Below, piece by piece: positions 1 to 8,015 of a DNA stretch of 36,338 nucleotides. The stretch is from positions 1-36,338 of the forward strand of contig JANQPP010000200.1 of NCBI GenBank assembly GCA_028289405.1. The letters are read 5' to 3'. Below the pieces are notes generated by a model that was given only the letters and a program-made list of their open reading frames with translations, was not told the DNA's origin and did not search any database. Every line of letters starts with the position of its first letter. Position 1 is the stretch's first letter. The DNA is from Pirellulales bacterium. GTDB taxonomy: Bacteria > Planctomycetota > Planctomycetia > Pirellulales > JANQPP01. The translations under genes were made by a program, and so were the position numbers.

Positions 1-212
1 ACGCCCAAGCCGCGATGGACCAGGCGGCTTTGTCGCGCGCGGAAGCCGTACAGGATGAGCAGCGCCCCGATCAGCGCCAGCAGCATCACCAGCGACGCCA
101 GCGGATTGAAGCGCAGCGCGGTAAACACGGCGGCCGAGATGGCCACGCCGGTCAGCAGCCAGCACAGCGAAAACCGTGGCGGCGGTGCCGGATTCGCTCC
201 ATCAACAGCCAT
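1..212 (-). CDS. Small membrane protein, truncated by window edge
   Basis: An open frame begins with ATG at 212 on the minus strand and stays open to the window edge, giving about 70 residues with no stop. It starts MAVDGANPAPPPRF, followed by a hydrophobic segment (about residues 15-32) and a second one (about 38-58), then a basic stretch (RARQSRLVHRG). This is the pattern of a small two-helix inner-membrane protein or the N-terminus of a larger one. It lies 54 bases downstream of the DUF1598 gene on the same strand, so the two are probably co-transcribed. I see no clear Shine-Dalgarno. No family can be named from this fragment. Confidence 0.55.
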   Translation of the reverse strand, partial: MAVDGANPAPPPRFSLCWLLTGVAISAAVFTALRFNPLASLVMLLALIGALLILYGFRARQSRLVHRGLG

Positions 213-266
213 GTCACCGCAAGCCCCGCAGCGAAAAAGGCGGCGGTCCGGAAATGGACAGCCGGC

Positions 267-1613
267 TCAGTTCCAGGCCCAAGCTTCGGTCGCCGAGAGA
301 TGCTGGCCGCGCAGTTCGGCCAGTTCGGGAGCGACTTCCTGCCGCTGAAGCACGGACCACGGATCGAGATCCACGCCGCCCGAAGCGCTCACTTCCCAAT
401 TCTTTCCCTTGCGGACCAGAGAGCCCTGGCTGGGCACTGCCCGGGGGACGGGATAGGCGTGGGTCGGCAACGTGGCCGCGTCCTGTAGTACCGTGAAATG
501 ATAACCGGCTCGCGCGGGAAGCTGCTCCTTCACCAGCAGCGCGGCGACGACGGACAGGTCGATGCAGTTCCGCAGTTCGCCGAATACGTTGTCCACGGCG
601 GCCAGCTCCTCGAACTTACCGGTCATGTTGTCGGCCCACTGCCGTGCCAGCGGATGGGCCTCGCGGGAGCGGACCCGTTTGCCGCCGGAGAAGACGTCCT
701 CCTCGGTGAGCGTCTTCACGCCTTGCCCACGAATTTCAAAGGCCAGTCCTTCCTCATCCCGCAGGATGGCATCGTAATCCACCGCCATCCACCAACGGGG
801 CATCATGTTCCGCAGCCGGGTATTTCGGGTGAGGTCCATGAAGCTAGGCATGCCAGAGACGAGCGGTTCCTCGAAGTCCATGGCGAGCCGCTTCATGCGA
901 TAGTCCGCGCTGACGATTACCTGAGCGAAGCGGGAATGTTCGGGCAGCCCTTGCACCAGAACATTTTGCAATCCGAGAGAGCGTTCGACACCGGGCAACG
1001 TATGGGAACCGGCACCGCGCTGGTCCCGCAGGAAGGATTTCAGCCGCCGCAGCCCTTCCTCGGTCGGCTCGATCGAACAGGTGATCCCCGTCTCGGCGGA
1101 CGATTCCGCCGTCCGCAGCGCGACGAGCAGATTGTCCAAATGCAGCACGGGCCGCCCCGTGGAGATTCCCACCACTTCGCCCTGCGGGCCGACATGCCAC
1201 GCTTCGGCGGGGCCGGCGAGCACGATGTCTTGTTGATCTGGATCGACGAACAGATGCGTGACCCGCTGCAAGCCGGCCAGATAACGGATCTCGTCAGGGA
1301 GCGGTTTGCCCGTTGCTCGATGCCGGGCAATCGCCGCTTCCAATCGCCGCAGAGAAACTTTGCGCAGACCCGATGAAGCCAAAGCATCCGGCACCGGATC
1401 AAGTGCCGCGGCTCGCAACTTCCGCAACTGGCCCAGGGCATCCACGTCCAGATCATGGACGACGCCTCGTGCATCAATGGCGACACCACCCACCGCCGAC
1501 TGCACGACTTGTGCTTGGCCAGGACGCGCGGCACAGAGGCAAAGTACGCCCAACATTCCGCCCAGCCAAATCCTCATGGCATTACGTGCCCTGTTCCCGC
1601 GGTGAGCTGTCAT
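267..1613 (-). CDS. DUF1598 domain secreted protein
   Basis: The product is 448 residues. I start it at the ATG at 1613 because an AAAGGCAGG-like ribosome site precedes it and a Sec signal peptide follows (MTAHRGNRARNAMRIWLGG, a hydrophobic run, cut near PGQA/QVV). A GTG further upstream (1670) would only add a poor extension. The mature part has the central segment I associate with DUF1598, a planctomycete family of unknown function: MAVDYDAILRDEEG, EIRGQGVKTLTEED, and a C-terminal stretch FEELAAVDNVFGELRN. It is probably exported. It appears to be the first gene of a unit with the small membrane protein downstream. No catalytic motif is evident and the function is unknown. Confidence 0.8.
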   Translation of the reverse strand: MTAHRGNRARNAMRIWLGGMLGVLCLCAARPGQAQVVQSAVGGVAIDARGVVHDLDVDALGQLRKLRAAALDPVPDALASSGLRKVSLRRLEAAIARHRATGKPLPDEIRYLAGLQRVTHLFVDPDQQDIVLAGPAEAWHVGPQGEVVGISTGRPVLHLDNLLVALRTAESSAETGITCSIEPTEEGLRRLKSFLRDQRGAGSHTLPGVERSLGLQNVLVQGLPEHSRFAQVIVSADYRMKRLAMDFEEPLVSGMPSFMDLTRNTRLRNMMPRWWMAVDYDAILRDEEGLAFEIRGQGVKTLTEEDVFSGGKRVRSREAHPLARQWADNMTGKFEELAAVDNVFGELRNCIDLSVVAALLVKEQLPARAGYHFTVLQDAATLPTHAYPVPRAVPSQGSLVRKGKNWEVSASGGVDLDPWSVLQRQEVAPELAELRGQHLSATEAWAWN

Positions 1614-2111
1614 CGCGTACCTGCCTTTAGTTGGAAGAGAGATGTTCCGAAATAGATCCGCTGCCGCCACGATTCTTGGAAAAGATAATCCCTTCTCTGG
1701 GCGGTCAAAAATTATATGGTGATCGCACGCACTCAGCCGGTAAGCCGATCCGCTGGTTCAAAGTTCGCGATGGCTCGACGCCCTCCCCGGATAATTTCCG
1801 GCATTTTGCGTGACGCTATTAGCCTAATCCGCCCAGACTGCGGTTGCAAGCAATCCCGGGCGATTCTCCGAGACGAGCAGAGCAGCAGAGATTCTAACTG
1901 GTTTTGTGGCGTGGGCTGCCCCTCAAAGTTTCTCCCAAGCAGGCTCAAATCTAACGAACAAAACCTGCGACGGCTTTCGTCCATCGGAGTTTCTCGACCG
2001 AATTTCGCGGATGCTGCGATGTTTTGTCCCAAGCGTTTAGCCAGCCTTGAATCGCCGTGCGTGTGGCGTGGGCGCAGGCAACGATTTTCGGCTCATTTCT
2101 CAGTAAAGCAC
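1614..2111. other. Intergenic stretch, about 500 bases
   Basis: No convincing gene is visible. On the minus strand a perfect TATAAT lies at 1711-1716 and a TTGACC at 1703-1708, either of which could belong to a promoter for the DUF1598 gene, but I do not see a well-spaced partner. The right end holds one copy of an imperfect repeat (1974-2034). The open frames here have no recognisable protein signature and no ribosome site. Confidence 0.5.
1974..2034 (+). repeat. Imperfect inverted repeat, copy 1
   Basis: This segment matches the reverse complement of 2986-3056. One block (CTTTCGTCC onward) agrees at 17 of 20 bases. A second block of 36 bases, ending TTGTCCCAAGC here and TTGCCCCAGGC in the other copy, agrees at 27 of 36. 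A 10-base length difference separates the blocks. The two copies point towards each other and enclose the MerR gene. The element type is not known to me. It may be a small dispersed repeat or a decayed mobile-element end. Confidence 0.55.
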
Positions 2112-2142
2112 TTGACTCTTCCTCAAGGGGAGACCTGAAAAT
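2112..2142 (+). promoter_or_regulatory. MerR-type promoter/operator
   Basis: TTGACT (2112-2117) and GAAAAT (2137-2142) form -35 and -10 elements with 19 bases between them, the over-long spacing typical of MerR-controlled promoters. The spacer contains the imperfect dyad TCTTCCTCAAGGGGAGA (2117-2133). It sits just before the MerR gene, which suggests autoregulation and co-expression of the following esterase. Confidence 0.65.
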
Positions 2143-2164
2143 CGTGGTTATTGGAGGCGCGAAA

Positions 2165-2983
2165 ATGAAACTCGTTCCCATCGGACCATTCTCGAAGATG
2201 ACGCGGTTGTCCGTGAAGGCACTGCGTTTGTACGACCAAAATGGCCTTCTGGTTCCGGCTCAGGTCGACCCATCGACCGGATACCGTTACTACCGGCTGG
2301 ACCAGGCACGGCGCGCGGAAGTGATACGCATTCTCCGCTCGGTCGACATGCCTCTCGAGGAAATAAAGGTGGTCCTGGAGGCAGGCGACAACGAGCAAAT
2401 CAGCCGGCAGCTTCTCGTACACAAGGAACGCTTGGCGGCGCGACTGGCCGGGCAGCAACGCATGCTCACCTATCTCGAATCCATCATCCAGGACAAGAAG
2501 AAACTCACGCCGTACGACGTGCATGTCACGGAGACGGAAAACCAATGCATTGCGACCGTGAAGAAACACACGGCCCTCAACCGAATCAGGGAGGACGTCT
2601 CGTCCGGCTTTCGGTCGCTCGTTTCCGGACTGAACCGAGCCGGTGCTTGCACGTCCGGCCCACCGATGATTTTGTACCACAATGCCATCGACGCGGAATC
2701 GGAAGGCGACATCGAAATTTGTGTCCCGGTCAGCGCCCCATTTCCAGGCGACTCCGAAGTCTTGGGCCGGGTGCTGGAAGGCGGAACCATGGCGGCCACG
2801 CAGCACCAAGGGCCCTATGAGGAACTCAGTTTGGTCTACCACATCTTGACCGCTTGGGTCACGGAAAACGGCTACGTGGTCGCTGGAGCACCTCGTGAGA
2901 TTTACGTGAATGATCCTCGGGCGGTCGTTCCCGAGGAGCTTCTCACGCGCATCGAGTTTCCCATTTGCAACGCGACGAATTAA
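2165..2983 (+). CDS. MerR regulator with GyrI-like effector domain
   Basis: The product is 272 residues. The start is the ATG at 2165, preceded by TTGGAGGCG (GGAGG seven bases upstream); longer readings have no ribosome site. Residues about 1-75 are a MerR winged-helix domain (FSKMTRLSVKALRLYDQNGL, then GYRYYRLDQARRAEVIRILR). About 80-120 form the dimerising helix, and the C-terminal 150 residues resemble the GyrI-like/BmrR effector-binding domain (GGTMAATQHQGPYEEL, then the final RIEFPI strand). Members of this TipA/BmrR/YdfL group bind hydrophobic or cationic small molecules and twist a 19-base-spaced promoter, which is present directly upstream. The esterase gene 86 bases downstream is the probable target. 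The ligand is unknown. Confidence 0.88.
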   Translation: MKLVPIGPFSKMTRLSVKALRLYDQNGLLVPAQVDPSTGYRYYRLDQARRAEVIRILRSVDMPLEEIKVVLEAGDNEQISRQLLVHKERLAARLAGQQRMLTYLESIIQDKKKLTPYDVHVTETENQCIATVKKHTALNRIREDVSSGFRSLVSGLNRAGACTSGPPMILYHNAIDAESEGDIEICVPVSAPFPGDSEVLGRVLEGGTMAATQHQGPYEELSLVYHILTAWVTENGYVVAGAPREIYVNDPRAVVPEELLTRIEFPICNATN

Positions 2984-2985
2984 CA

Positions 2986-3056
2986 GCCTGGGGCAATACT
3001 TCGCGGCGTCGGCGAAGTTTGGCTTCCACTGGCCATGAAACGTCGAGGGACGAAAG
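2986..3056 (-). repeat. Imperfect inverted repeat, copy 2
   Basis: This is the reverse-complement partner of 1974-2034 and fills the gap between the MerR stop codon (2983) and the ribosome site of the esterase. Its reverse complement contains CTTTCGTCCCTCGACGTTTC and AACTTCGCCGACGCCGCGAA. The copy is 10 bases longer than copy 1 because of an internal insertion. Confidence 0.55.
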
Positions 3057-3069
3057 GAAACCAAAGATT

Positions 3070-4203
3070 ATGTCCATTCGCATGAAGGACACCGAGATGA
3101 TGTTCCCTCAAGGCAAATGGAGACGCCGAATGACAAAACTAGCTCTTGCACTTCTTCTAGGAATTTTTGTCTTATTTATCGTTGCCTGGCTTCTCGCGGC
3201 ATCCGCATTCACCGGGAAAGACCATAGTGAATATGACTTGCCACGCCCTTTGGCAACGGGCACGCGGACCCGTGAGAGCATCAAGCACATGACGGCCGCC
3301 CAAGCCATCGCGGAGGGACTTGCCAACCCGCCACCGGCAAAAGGACAAGCGTTGTTGCGGATGATGCGGCAATATCTGGATGAGCGAGGTGAATCCGCGC
3401 GAATTCGTTCCAAAGTTCTTCCGGTGAATGCGGCAGGCGTGAAAGCTGAATGGGTGGTCGCGCCGAATGCCGAGCCGTCGCGGAGACTCCTATACATTCA
3501 TGGAGGAGGATACGTGGCAGGCAGCCCCCGGAGCCATCGGCCGATTGCGAGCCGGTTCTCTGAAATTTCCCGTTCAGTAGTACTGTCTATCGACTATCGC
3601 CTGATGCCAGAACACTCGCGCATGGCCGGAATCGACGACTGTCGCACCGCCTACAAGTGGATTTTGGATCACGGGCCTGGCGGGAAACTTGCCGCGGATA
3701 CCTTGGTCGTCGCGGGAGATTCATCCGGCGGAAATCTGGCATTGGCCACGGCGGCTTGGGCACGCGATACCGGACTTCGACCGGCGGATGCCGTTGTCGC
3801 CTTGTGTCCCCAGACCGACGCAACGCTGTCGAGCCCGAGCCTGACGAAGAATGCCGAGACCGACGTGATGCAAGGCAAGAGCTTTGGACCGGTTGTTAGA
3901 GCACCCAAAGTATTCTCTCTCTGGTTCACGTTCCTCACGCATCGGATGAATCCCAGCAGTCCACTGATGTCGCCTCTGATGGGCGACCTCTCGAACTTGC
4001 CGCCGACCCTGTTGCAGGCTTCCGAGGCCGAGATGTTTTTGGATGACTCGGTCCGGTATGCCAACAAAGCGAACTCACAAGGTTCGCATGCCGTCGTGCA
4101 GACGTGGCCGTTTGTCATGCACGTATGGCATGCCTTTGAAGTTCCAGAAGCGGACGAAGCCTTTGAGAAAATCAAAGAATTTCTCGAAACGCACGGACAC
4201 TGA
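3070..4203 (+). CDS. Membrane-anchored alpha/beta hydrolase (HSL family)
   Basis: The product is 377 residues. The start is the ATG at 3070 with AAAGGAAA about ten bases upstream; the longer frame back to 2965 would overlap the MerR gene. A single hydrophobic helix at about residues 20-40 (LALALLLGIFVLFIVAWLLA) acts as anchor or uncleaved signal. The catalytic domain has the oxyanion motif HGGGYVAG, the nucleophile elbow GDSSGGNLA, and the histidine region HVWHAFE near the C-terminus, with an acidic segment (SEAEMFLDDS) before it. This is the order of hormone-sensitive-lipase family (family IV) carboxylesterases acting on short acyl esters. It follows the MerR gene in the same direction and is probably induced by its ligand. 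The natural substrate is unknown. Confidence 0.87.
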   Translation: MSIRMKDTEMMFPQGKWRRRMTKLALALLLGIFVLFIVAWLLAASAFTGKDHSEYDLPRPLATGTRTRESIKHMTAAQAIAEGLANPPPAKGQALLRMMRQYLDERGESARIRSKVLPVNAAGVKAEWVVAPNAEPSRRLLYIHGGGYVAGSPRSHRPIASRFSEISRSVVLSIDYRLMPEHSRMAGIDDCRTAYKWILDHGPGGKLAADTLVVAGDSSGGNLALATAAWARDTGLRPADAVVALCPQTDATLSSPSLTKNAETDVMQGKSFGPVVRAPKVFSLWFTFLTHRMNPSSPLMSPLMGDLSNLPPTLLQASEAEMFLDDSVRYANKANSQGSHAVVQTWPFVMHVWHAFEVPEADEAFEKIKEFLETHGH

Positions 4204-4239
4204 TGCGAGTGAGCTACCGAAGATTTTACCCGTTAGCCC

Positions 4240-5571
4240 CTACTCGTGGCGGAGGGCTTCGATGGGGTCCATCAGCGCGGCGCGGCGGGCCGGGTAGAGG
4301 CCGAACACCACGCCCGCCGCTAGAGAGATGGAGAAGGCCACGATGATCGACCACCAGGCCACGCGTGGCTCAAGCTGTTGGATATTCGACGGCAGGGAAG
4401 ACATCAGGTCGGGCATGAAGACTTCCACCAGACTCCGCCCCCAGCGGACCGCTGGCTCGCAGAGGAACCCGAGAAACACGCCCAACAGCCCGCCCGTGGC
4501 GGAAAGGACTACCGTTTCGGTGAGGAACTGGTAGATGATGTCCCGCTGCTTGGCTCCCAGGGCGCGGCGGACACCGATCTCGCGCGTCCGTTCGGTGACC
4601 GTGGCCAGCATGATATTCATGATGCCAATGCCGCCCACCAAGAGCGCGATGCCAGCGATGAGTACCAACAATAAATTGAACATGATCTGTGTGACGCGGG
4701 CCTGCTGGAGCAATTCCTGCGGGACGATCACGGAATAGTCAGGCGTGTCATGGAATTTTTCCAAGAGGGCGTTGACTACGCCCGCCGTGCTGGCGACTTG
4801 ATCCACGCTGCCGACCGTGAGCGTGACTTGGCTCAGCTCGACCGACTCGGCCTCAAAGCTGCCGCTGCGGGCCGTGATCACCTGATCGCCGATGCGCTGC
4901 CGCAGCGTGGTGAGGGGGATGTACACGTCCAGGTTGTAGTCCTTGCCGGAAAAACTGCCGCCGATGTTGCCAGAAGCCTGCCGTTCGCTGGTCTCACCGA
5001 TGACCACATAAAAATCAGAATCAATCTGGATGGACCGCCCGATGGGGTCCTCGTAGGGGAAAAGCTCTCGGGCCGTCTGATGCGCGAGGACGGCCACGTT
5101 CTCCACGTTCGCCAGGTGGGCCGACTTGAGGAACTCGCCTCGAAACATCTGGAGATTGTTCATGCCCTGATATTCGGGCGTGCAGCCGACGAGTTGGATG
5201 TCGGTCACCTTGTCCCCGAAGCGGACTTCCTTGCGGATCTCCCGCAGGGCGATCGCCTGCTGGACCGAGGGAATGGTTTGCATTCTTTGGAAATCGTCTC
5301 GTTTGAGGCCGTATTCCAGAATGCGGGCATTGGTCCGCGAGGTTCCAGCGGGAGGCTTGATGCTGCGGACGATAATGTTCGTCGCGCCCAGTTCCTTGAT
5401 CTGCTGCTGGGCCTGATAGCTGACCCCCTCGCCCATGGCGACGAGCCAAATCACGGCGGTGACGCCGATGAGAATGCCCAGGATCGCGAGCGCGGAGCGG
5501 AGCTTGTGCAACAGCAGGCTCTTCACGCCCAATTTGATGGTACGGACCAGTTTGCTCGACAAGACAGGCAC
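4240..5571 (-). CDS. MacB/FtsX-type ABC transporter permease
   Basis: The product is 443 residues with the MacB layout: an N-terminal helix (SALAILGILIGVTAVIWLVA), a periplasmic MacB-type core from about 45 to 285, then the FtsX domain with three helices. Its typical signature is GGIGIMNIMLATVTERTREI, then GVRRALGAKQRDI, ending YPARRAALMDPIEALRHE. The start is a GTG at 5571; a TTG three codons later has better spacing to the upstream GGGAG, so the exact start is uncertain. It lies 106 bases after the adaptor gene on the same strand and surely works with it in an efflux or export complex. MacB-like permeases of this length need a separate ATPase, and none is encoded in the window. Confidence 0.9.
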   Translation of the reverse strand: MPVLSSKLVRTIKLGVKSLLLHKLRSALAILGILIGVTAVIWLVAMGEGVSYQAQQQIKELGATNIIVRSIKPPAGTSRTNARILEYGLKRDDFQRMQTIPSVQQAIALREIRKEVRFGDKVTDIQLVGCTPEYQGMNNLQMFRGEFLKSAHLANVENVAVLAHQTARELFPYEDPIGRSIQIDSDFYVVIGETSERQASGNIGGSFSGKDYNLDVYIPLTTLRQRIGDQVITARSGSFEAESVELSQVTLTVGSVDQVASTAGVVNALLEKFHDTPDYSVIVPQELLQQARVTQIMFNLLLVLIAGIALLVGGIGIMNIMLATVTERTREIGVRRALGAKQRDIIYQFLTETVVLSATGGLLGVFLGFLCEPAVRWGRSLVEVFMPDLMSSLPSNIQQLEPRVAWWSIIVAFSISLAAGVVFGLYPARRAALMDPIEALRHE

Positions 5572-5677
5572 TCCCGCCCCAGCATGTTCCGACCGCTAGA
5601 TGTGGCGTGCATCGAAACGGGGCGATATCGCTTTACAAGGATGGACTATCCGGCGGCGTGATCACCACCGATTCGGT

Positions 5678-7594
5678 TTACTGGGCGGGCGGACCGCCAC
5701 CTCCTCCAAAGCCTCCTTGCTCGCGCATCTTGCGGAAGCGTTCCATCGCGGCGTCCCACTCGCTCTTATCGATTCCGCCGTCCTTGTTGGAATCCAAAAA
5801 CTGCATGGCTGGCTGGAGACGCTCGGGCAATTCATCTTTGGTAATTTTGCCGTCACTATTCTTGTCGTTGTCAGCAAAATTCATTCTAGGAGGGCCGCCC
5901 TTGCCCCTGCCGCCGCGGCGCTCGCCGGACTTACCGCCAGTCGGCGCCGCCGCACCGGGCCCACCTTCTGGTCCACCGCCACGTCCTTCGCGGTTCCCGC
6001 GCCCTTCACGCCCACCGCGGCCTTGGGTTCGATCGGGATTGGGGCCAGCGGCATCGCTACCTGCCGAGGATTTTTCTTCCTCGGCGCCGTTGCTGCCGAA
6101 TTTTTCGGACGCGGAGCCTTCTTCCTCGGCCGCCTCTCCTTGCCCGCTCTCGCTTTGCCAGTAGCGGGACTCGAAATCGCGAGGGTCGAGAATGACTTGC
6201 TCTCCCTCCGTGAGGCCGTCCTTGATGTGCACCATGGTGGTGCTGCTCTGGCCGACGCCCACGACGCGGCGCTCCGGCTTTCCTCCGGATGGCAAGACCC
6301 AGCAAATGAACTTGCCACGATGTTCCATCACCGCGCTGACTGGCACGGTGAGGACATTGTTCAATTCCGCGATGAGGATCTCGACTTCCGCCGTCATGCC
6401 CGGCTTGATCCCGGAAACCTCCCCATCCAACTGCACGATCGTGGCGTACTCCTTGACATTCGTGCTGAAGAAGCTGCCCGGTTCCGGTTGCGTGGCCACG
6501 GAGACGACCTTGCCTTGAAGCTGTTGCCCTTGAATCAAGATCACGGCCCGCATGCCCGCTCGAATGCTATCCACTTTCGACTCATGCACGACGACTTTGA
6601 CTTGCATCTTGGAGAGGTCGGGGAGCTTGATCAGGGTCTGCATGTCCCGCACGCTGGCCCCTTCCTCGATAGCCACGGACTGCTGTCCGAAACGACGGGA
6701 GCCCATGTCATTGGCGTAGACCACCATGCCGCCCTGCGGCGCGGTGACCAGGCAGTTTTCAAGCTGCGATTCCAAACGTCGGGGCTTGGCCTCTTCCAGT
6801 TGCAAGGCGGCTTCTTCCGAGCGGAGATTCGCCTTGGCGGTCGCGACTTGGCTCTCCAGGTCCTCCATCATCTTCCGCTTCGTGTATTCTTCCAACACTT
6901 TGAGAGCGGTTTCGGCGGCGTCCAAGTCGAAATTGGCTCGCTGCACCGCCTGTTTCTTCGATTCCCGCTCCAAAGCGGTAATGAACCCTTTGCGGGCCAT
7001 CCGGTTGGCATGCTGCGATTCATTTTCGGCGGCTTTCAGATTTTGTCGTGCAACCGTGACGTCCGCCTCCTTGAGCTGCTTCTCTTGGACATACGTACCA
7101 TTGATGTATTCCTCCACGGCGATTTCCGCCGTGGACACGTCTTTGTCGGCTTGGATTTTTGTGGCCAAGGCCCGTTCGTAGGCGATCTTTTGCTGATTCA
7201 CCTGGTCTTCGAGCGAAGAATCATCTAGGCGGACGATCTCATCCCCCTTCTCGACCATCGTACCATCGGCAATGATCCACAAAATGGTCGAACCGCCCGC
7301 CACGCGGCATTTGATATCCACATTGGAGGAACTCTCCACATTCCCATTCTCGGTAACCGTAACCAGGAGATTGCTACGGGAAACCGTGTGCGTGGTAATG
7401 CTTGCCGGTGTGGCTTCGAAGGGATTGGCCCAGCGTGTGGTCGCCAAACCGGCGGCTCCCAGCCCACCGAGCACAACCAATCCGGCCATCCATCTCGTCG
7501 CGTGAAACTTCTGTTTCCGGGGGGGCGGAGCGGAGCCTACTTTGGATTCACCGGAGGAAGGGACATCGTGGACGGATTCTTCGGCAATCGCCAT
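5678..7594 (-). CDS. HlyD/MacA-like adaptor with C-terminal EF-hand pair
   Basis: The product is 638 residues. The start is ATG 7594 with GAGGG about nine bases upstream. A membrane anchor lies near residues 36-54, followed by the lipoyl-like half (GGSTILWIIADGTMVEKGDE), a long coiled-coil hairpin (about 120-260), and the beta-barrel and membrane-proximal domains typical of periplasmic adaptor subunits. Beyond the normal end (about residue 500) comes an Asp/Glu/Gly/Arg-rich linker (for example GRGGREGRGNREGRGGG) and then two canonical EF-hand loops: DKNSDGKITKDE and DSNKDGGIDKSE, each with acidic or Asn residues at 1, 3, 5, Gly6, Ile8 and Glu12. The last residues are GGFGGGGGPPAQ. The adaptor would join the downstream permease to an outer-membrane partner. 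The calcium-binding tail is an unusual addition. Confidence 0.9.
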   Translation of the reverse strand: MAIAEESVHDVPSSGESKVGSAPPPRKQKFHATRWMAGLVVLGGLGAAGLATTRWANPFEATPASITTHTVSRSNLLVTVTENGNVESSSNVDIKCRVAGGSTILWIIADGTMVEKGDEIVRLDDSSLEDQVNQQKIAYERALATKIQADKDVSTAEIAVEEYINGTYVQEKQLKEADVTVARQNLKAAENESQHANRMARKGFITALERESKKQAVQRANFDLDAAETALKVLEEYTKRKMMEDLESQVATAKANLRSEEAALQLEEAKPRRLESQLENCLVTAPQGGMVVYANDMGSRRFGQQSVAIEEGASVRDMQTLIKLPDLSKMQVKVVVHESKVDSIRAGMRAVILIQGQQLQGKVVSVATQPEPGSFFSTNVKEYATIVQLDGEVSGIKPGMTAEVEILIAELNNVLTVPVSAVMEHRGKFICWVLPSGGKPERRVVGVGQSSTTMVHIKDGLTEGEQVILDPRDFESRYWQSESGQGEAAEEEGSASEKFGSNGAEEEKSSAGSDAAGPNPDRTQGRGGREGRGNREGRGGGPEGGPGAAAPTGGKSGERRGGRGKGGPPRMNFADNDKNSDGKITKDELPERLQPAMQFLDSNKDGGIDKSEWDAAMERFRKMREQGGFGGGGGPPAQ

Positions 7595-8015
7595 ATCAGG
7601 TTTCCCTCGCTGGCTGTCGCGGATTCAGGCACTCACTATCTTAGTTACCCGACTCCGCATGTGCTGGCTACATCGCATTTCCCCGGTGGTCCTCGGCCCA
7701 TGGAGCTCCGTCTACCGATACGCCGTCGATGTTTTCTCGGTTCGAGAACCACATCGCTGCTCGCGAAATCCGGAGCCGAGCCAAATTTCGCGACTCACCC
7801 AGATTCTTCTAACCACGTGCCCGCGCTAAGGTTTCGTGCCCAGGACGGGAGTTTGCCATTCCGTTCGGGAAATGCCGGACGACCGTTAGGCCATTATGGA
7901 GCGAAATCGGACCCAAGTACACAGAAAAGATGGAGGGTCGGCTGCCCAAAAGGCTCGTTTGAGTTCTCTCCTTTCTCAGGGGCGGCGGAACACAGCCTGC
8001 GTTGGCGACACGAAA
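7595..8015. other. Intergenic stretch, about 420 bases
   Basis: This lies between the adaptor gene and the end of the glycosidase gene, both on the minus strand. I see no protein with a recognisable motif. A TAAGAT (minus strand, in GTAACTAAGATAGTG near 7640-7655) could be a -10 element for the adaptor gene but lacks a good -35. Confidence 0.45.

Noticed and set aside
1700..1790. tRNA-like GGTTCAAAGTTC segment
   Set aside because: No acceptor stem or anticodon stem can be folded around it and there is no plausible tRNA layout.
2123..3064. Long minus-strand open frame of 313 residues
   Set aside because: It is antisense to the MerR gene, which has a recognisable domain set, promoter and ribosome site.
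5600..7228. Long plus-strand open frame of 542 residues
   Set aside because: It is the mirror of the adaptor gene on the other strand; the minus strand has clear domains and a ribosome site.
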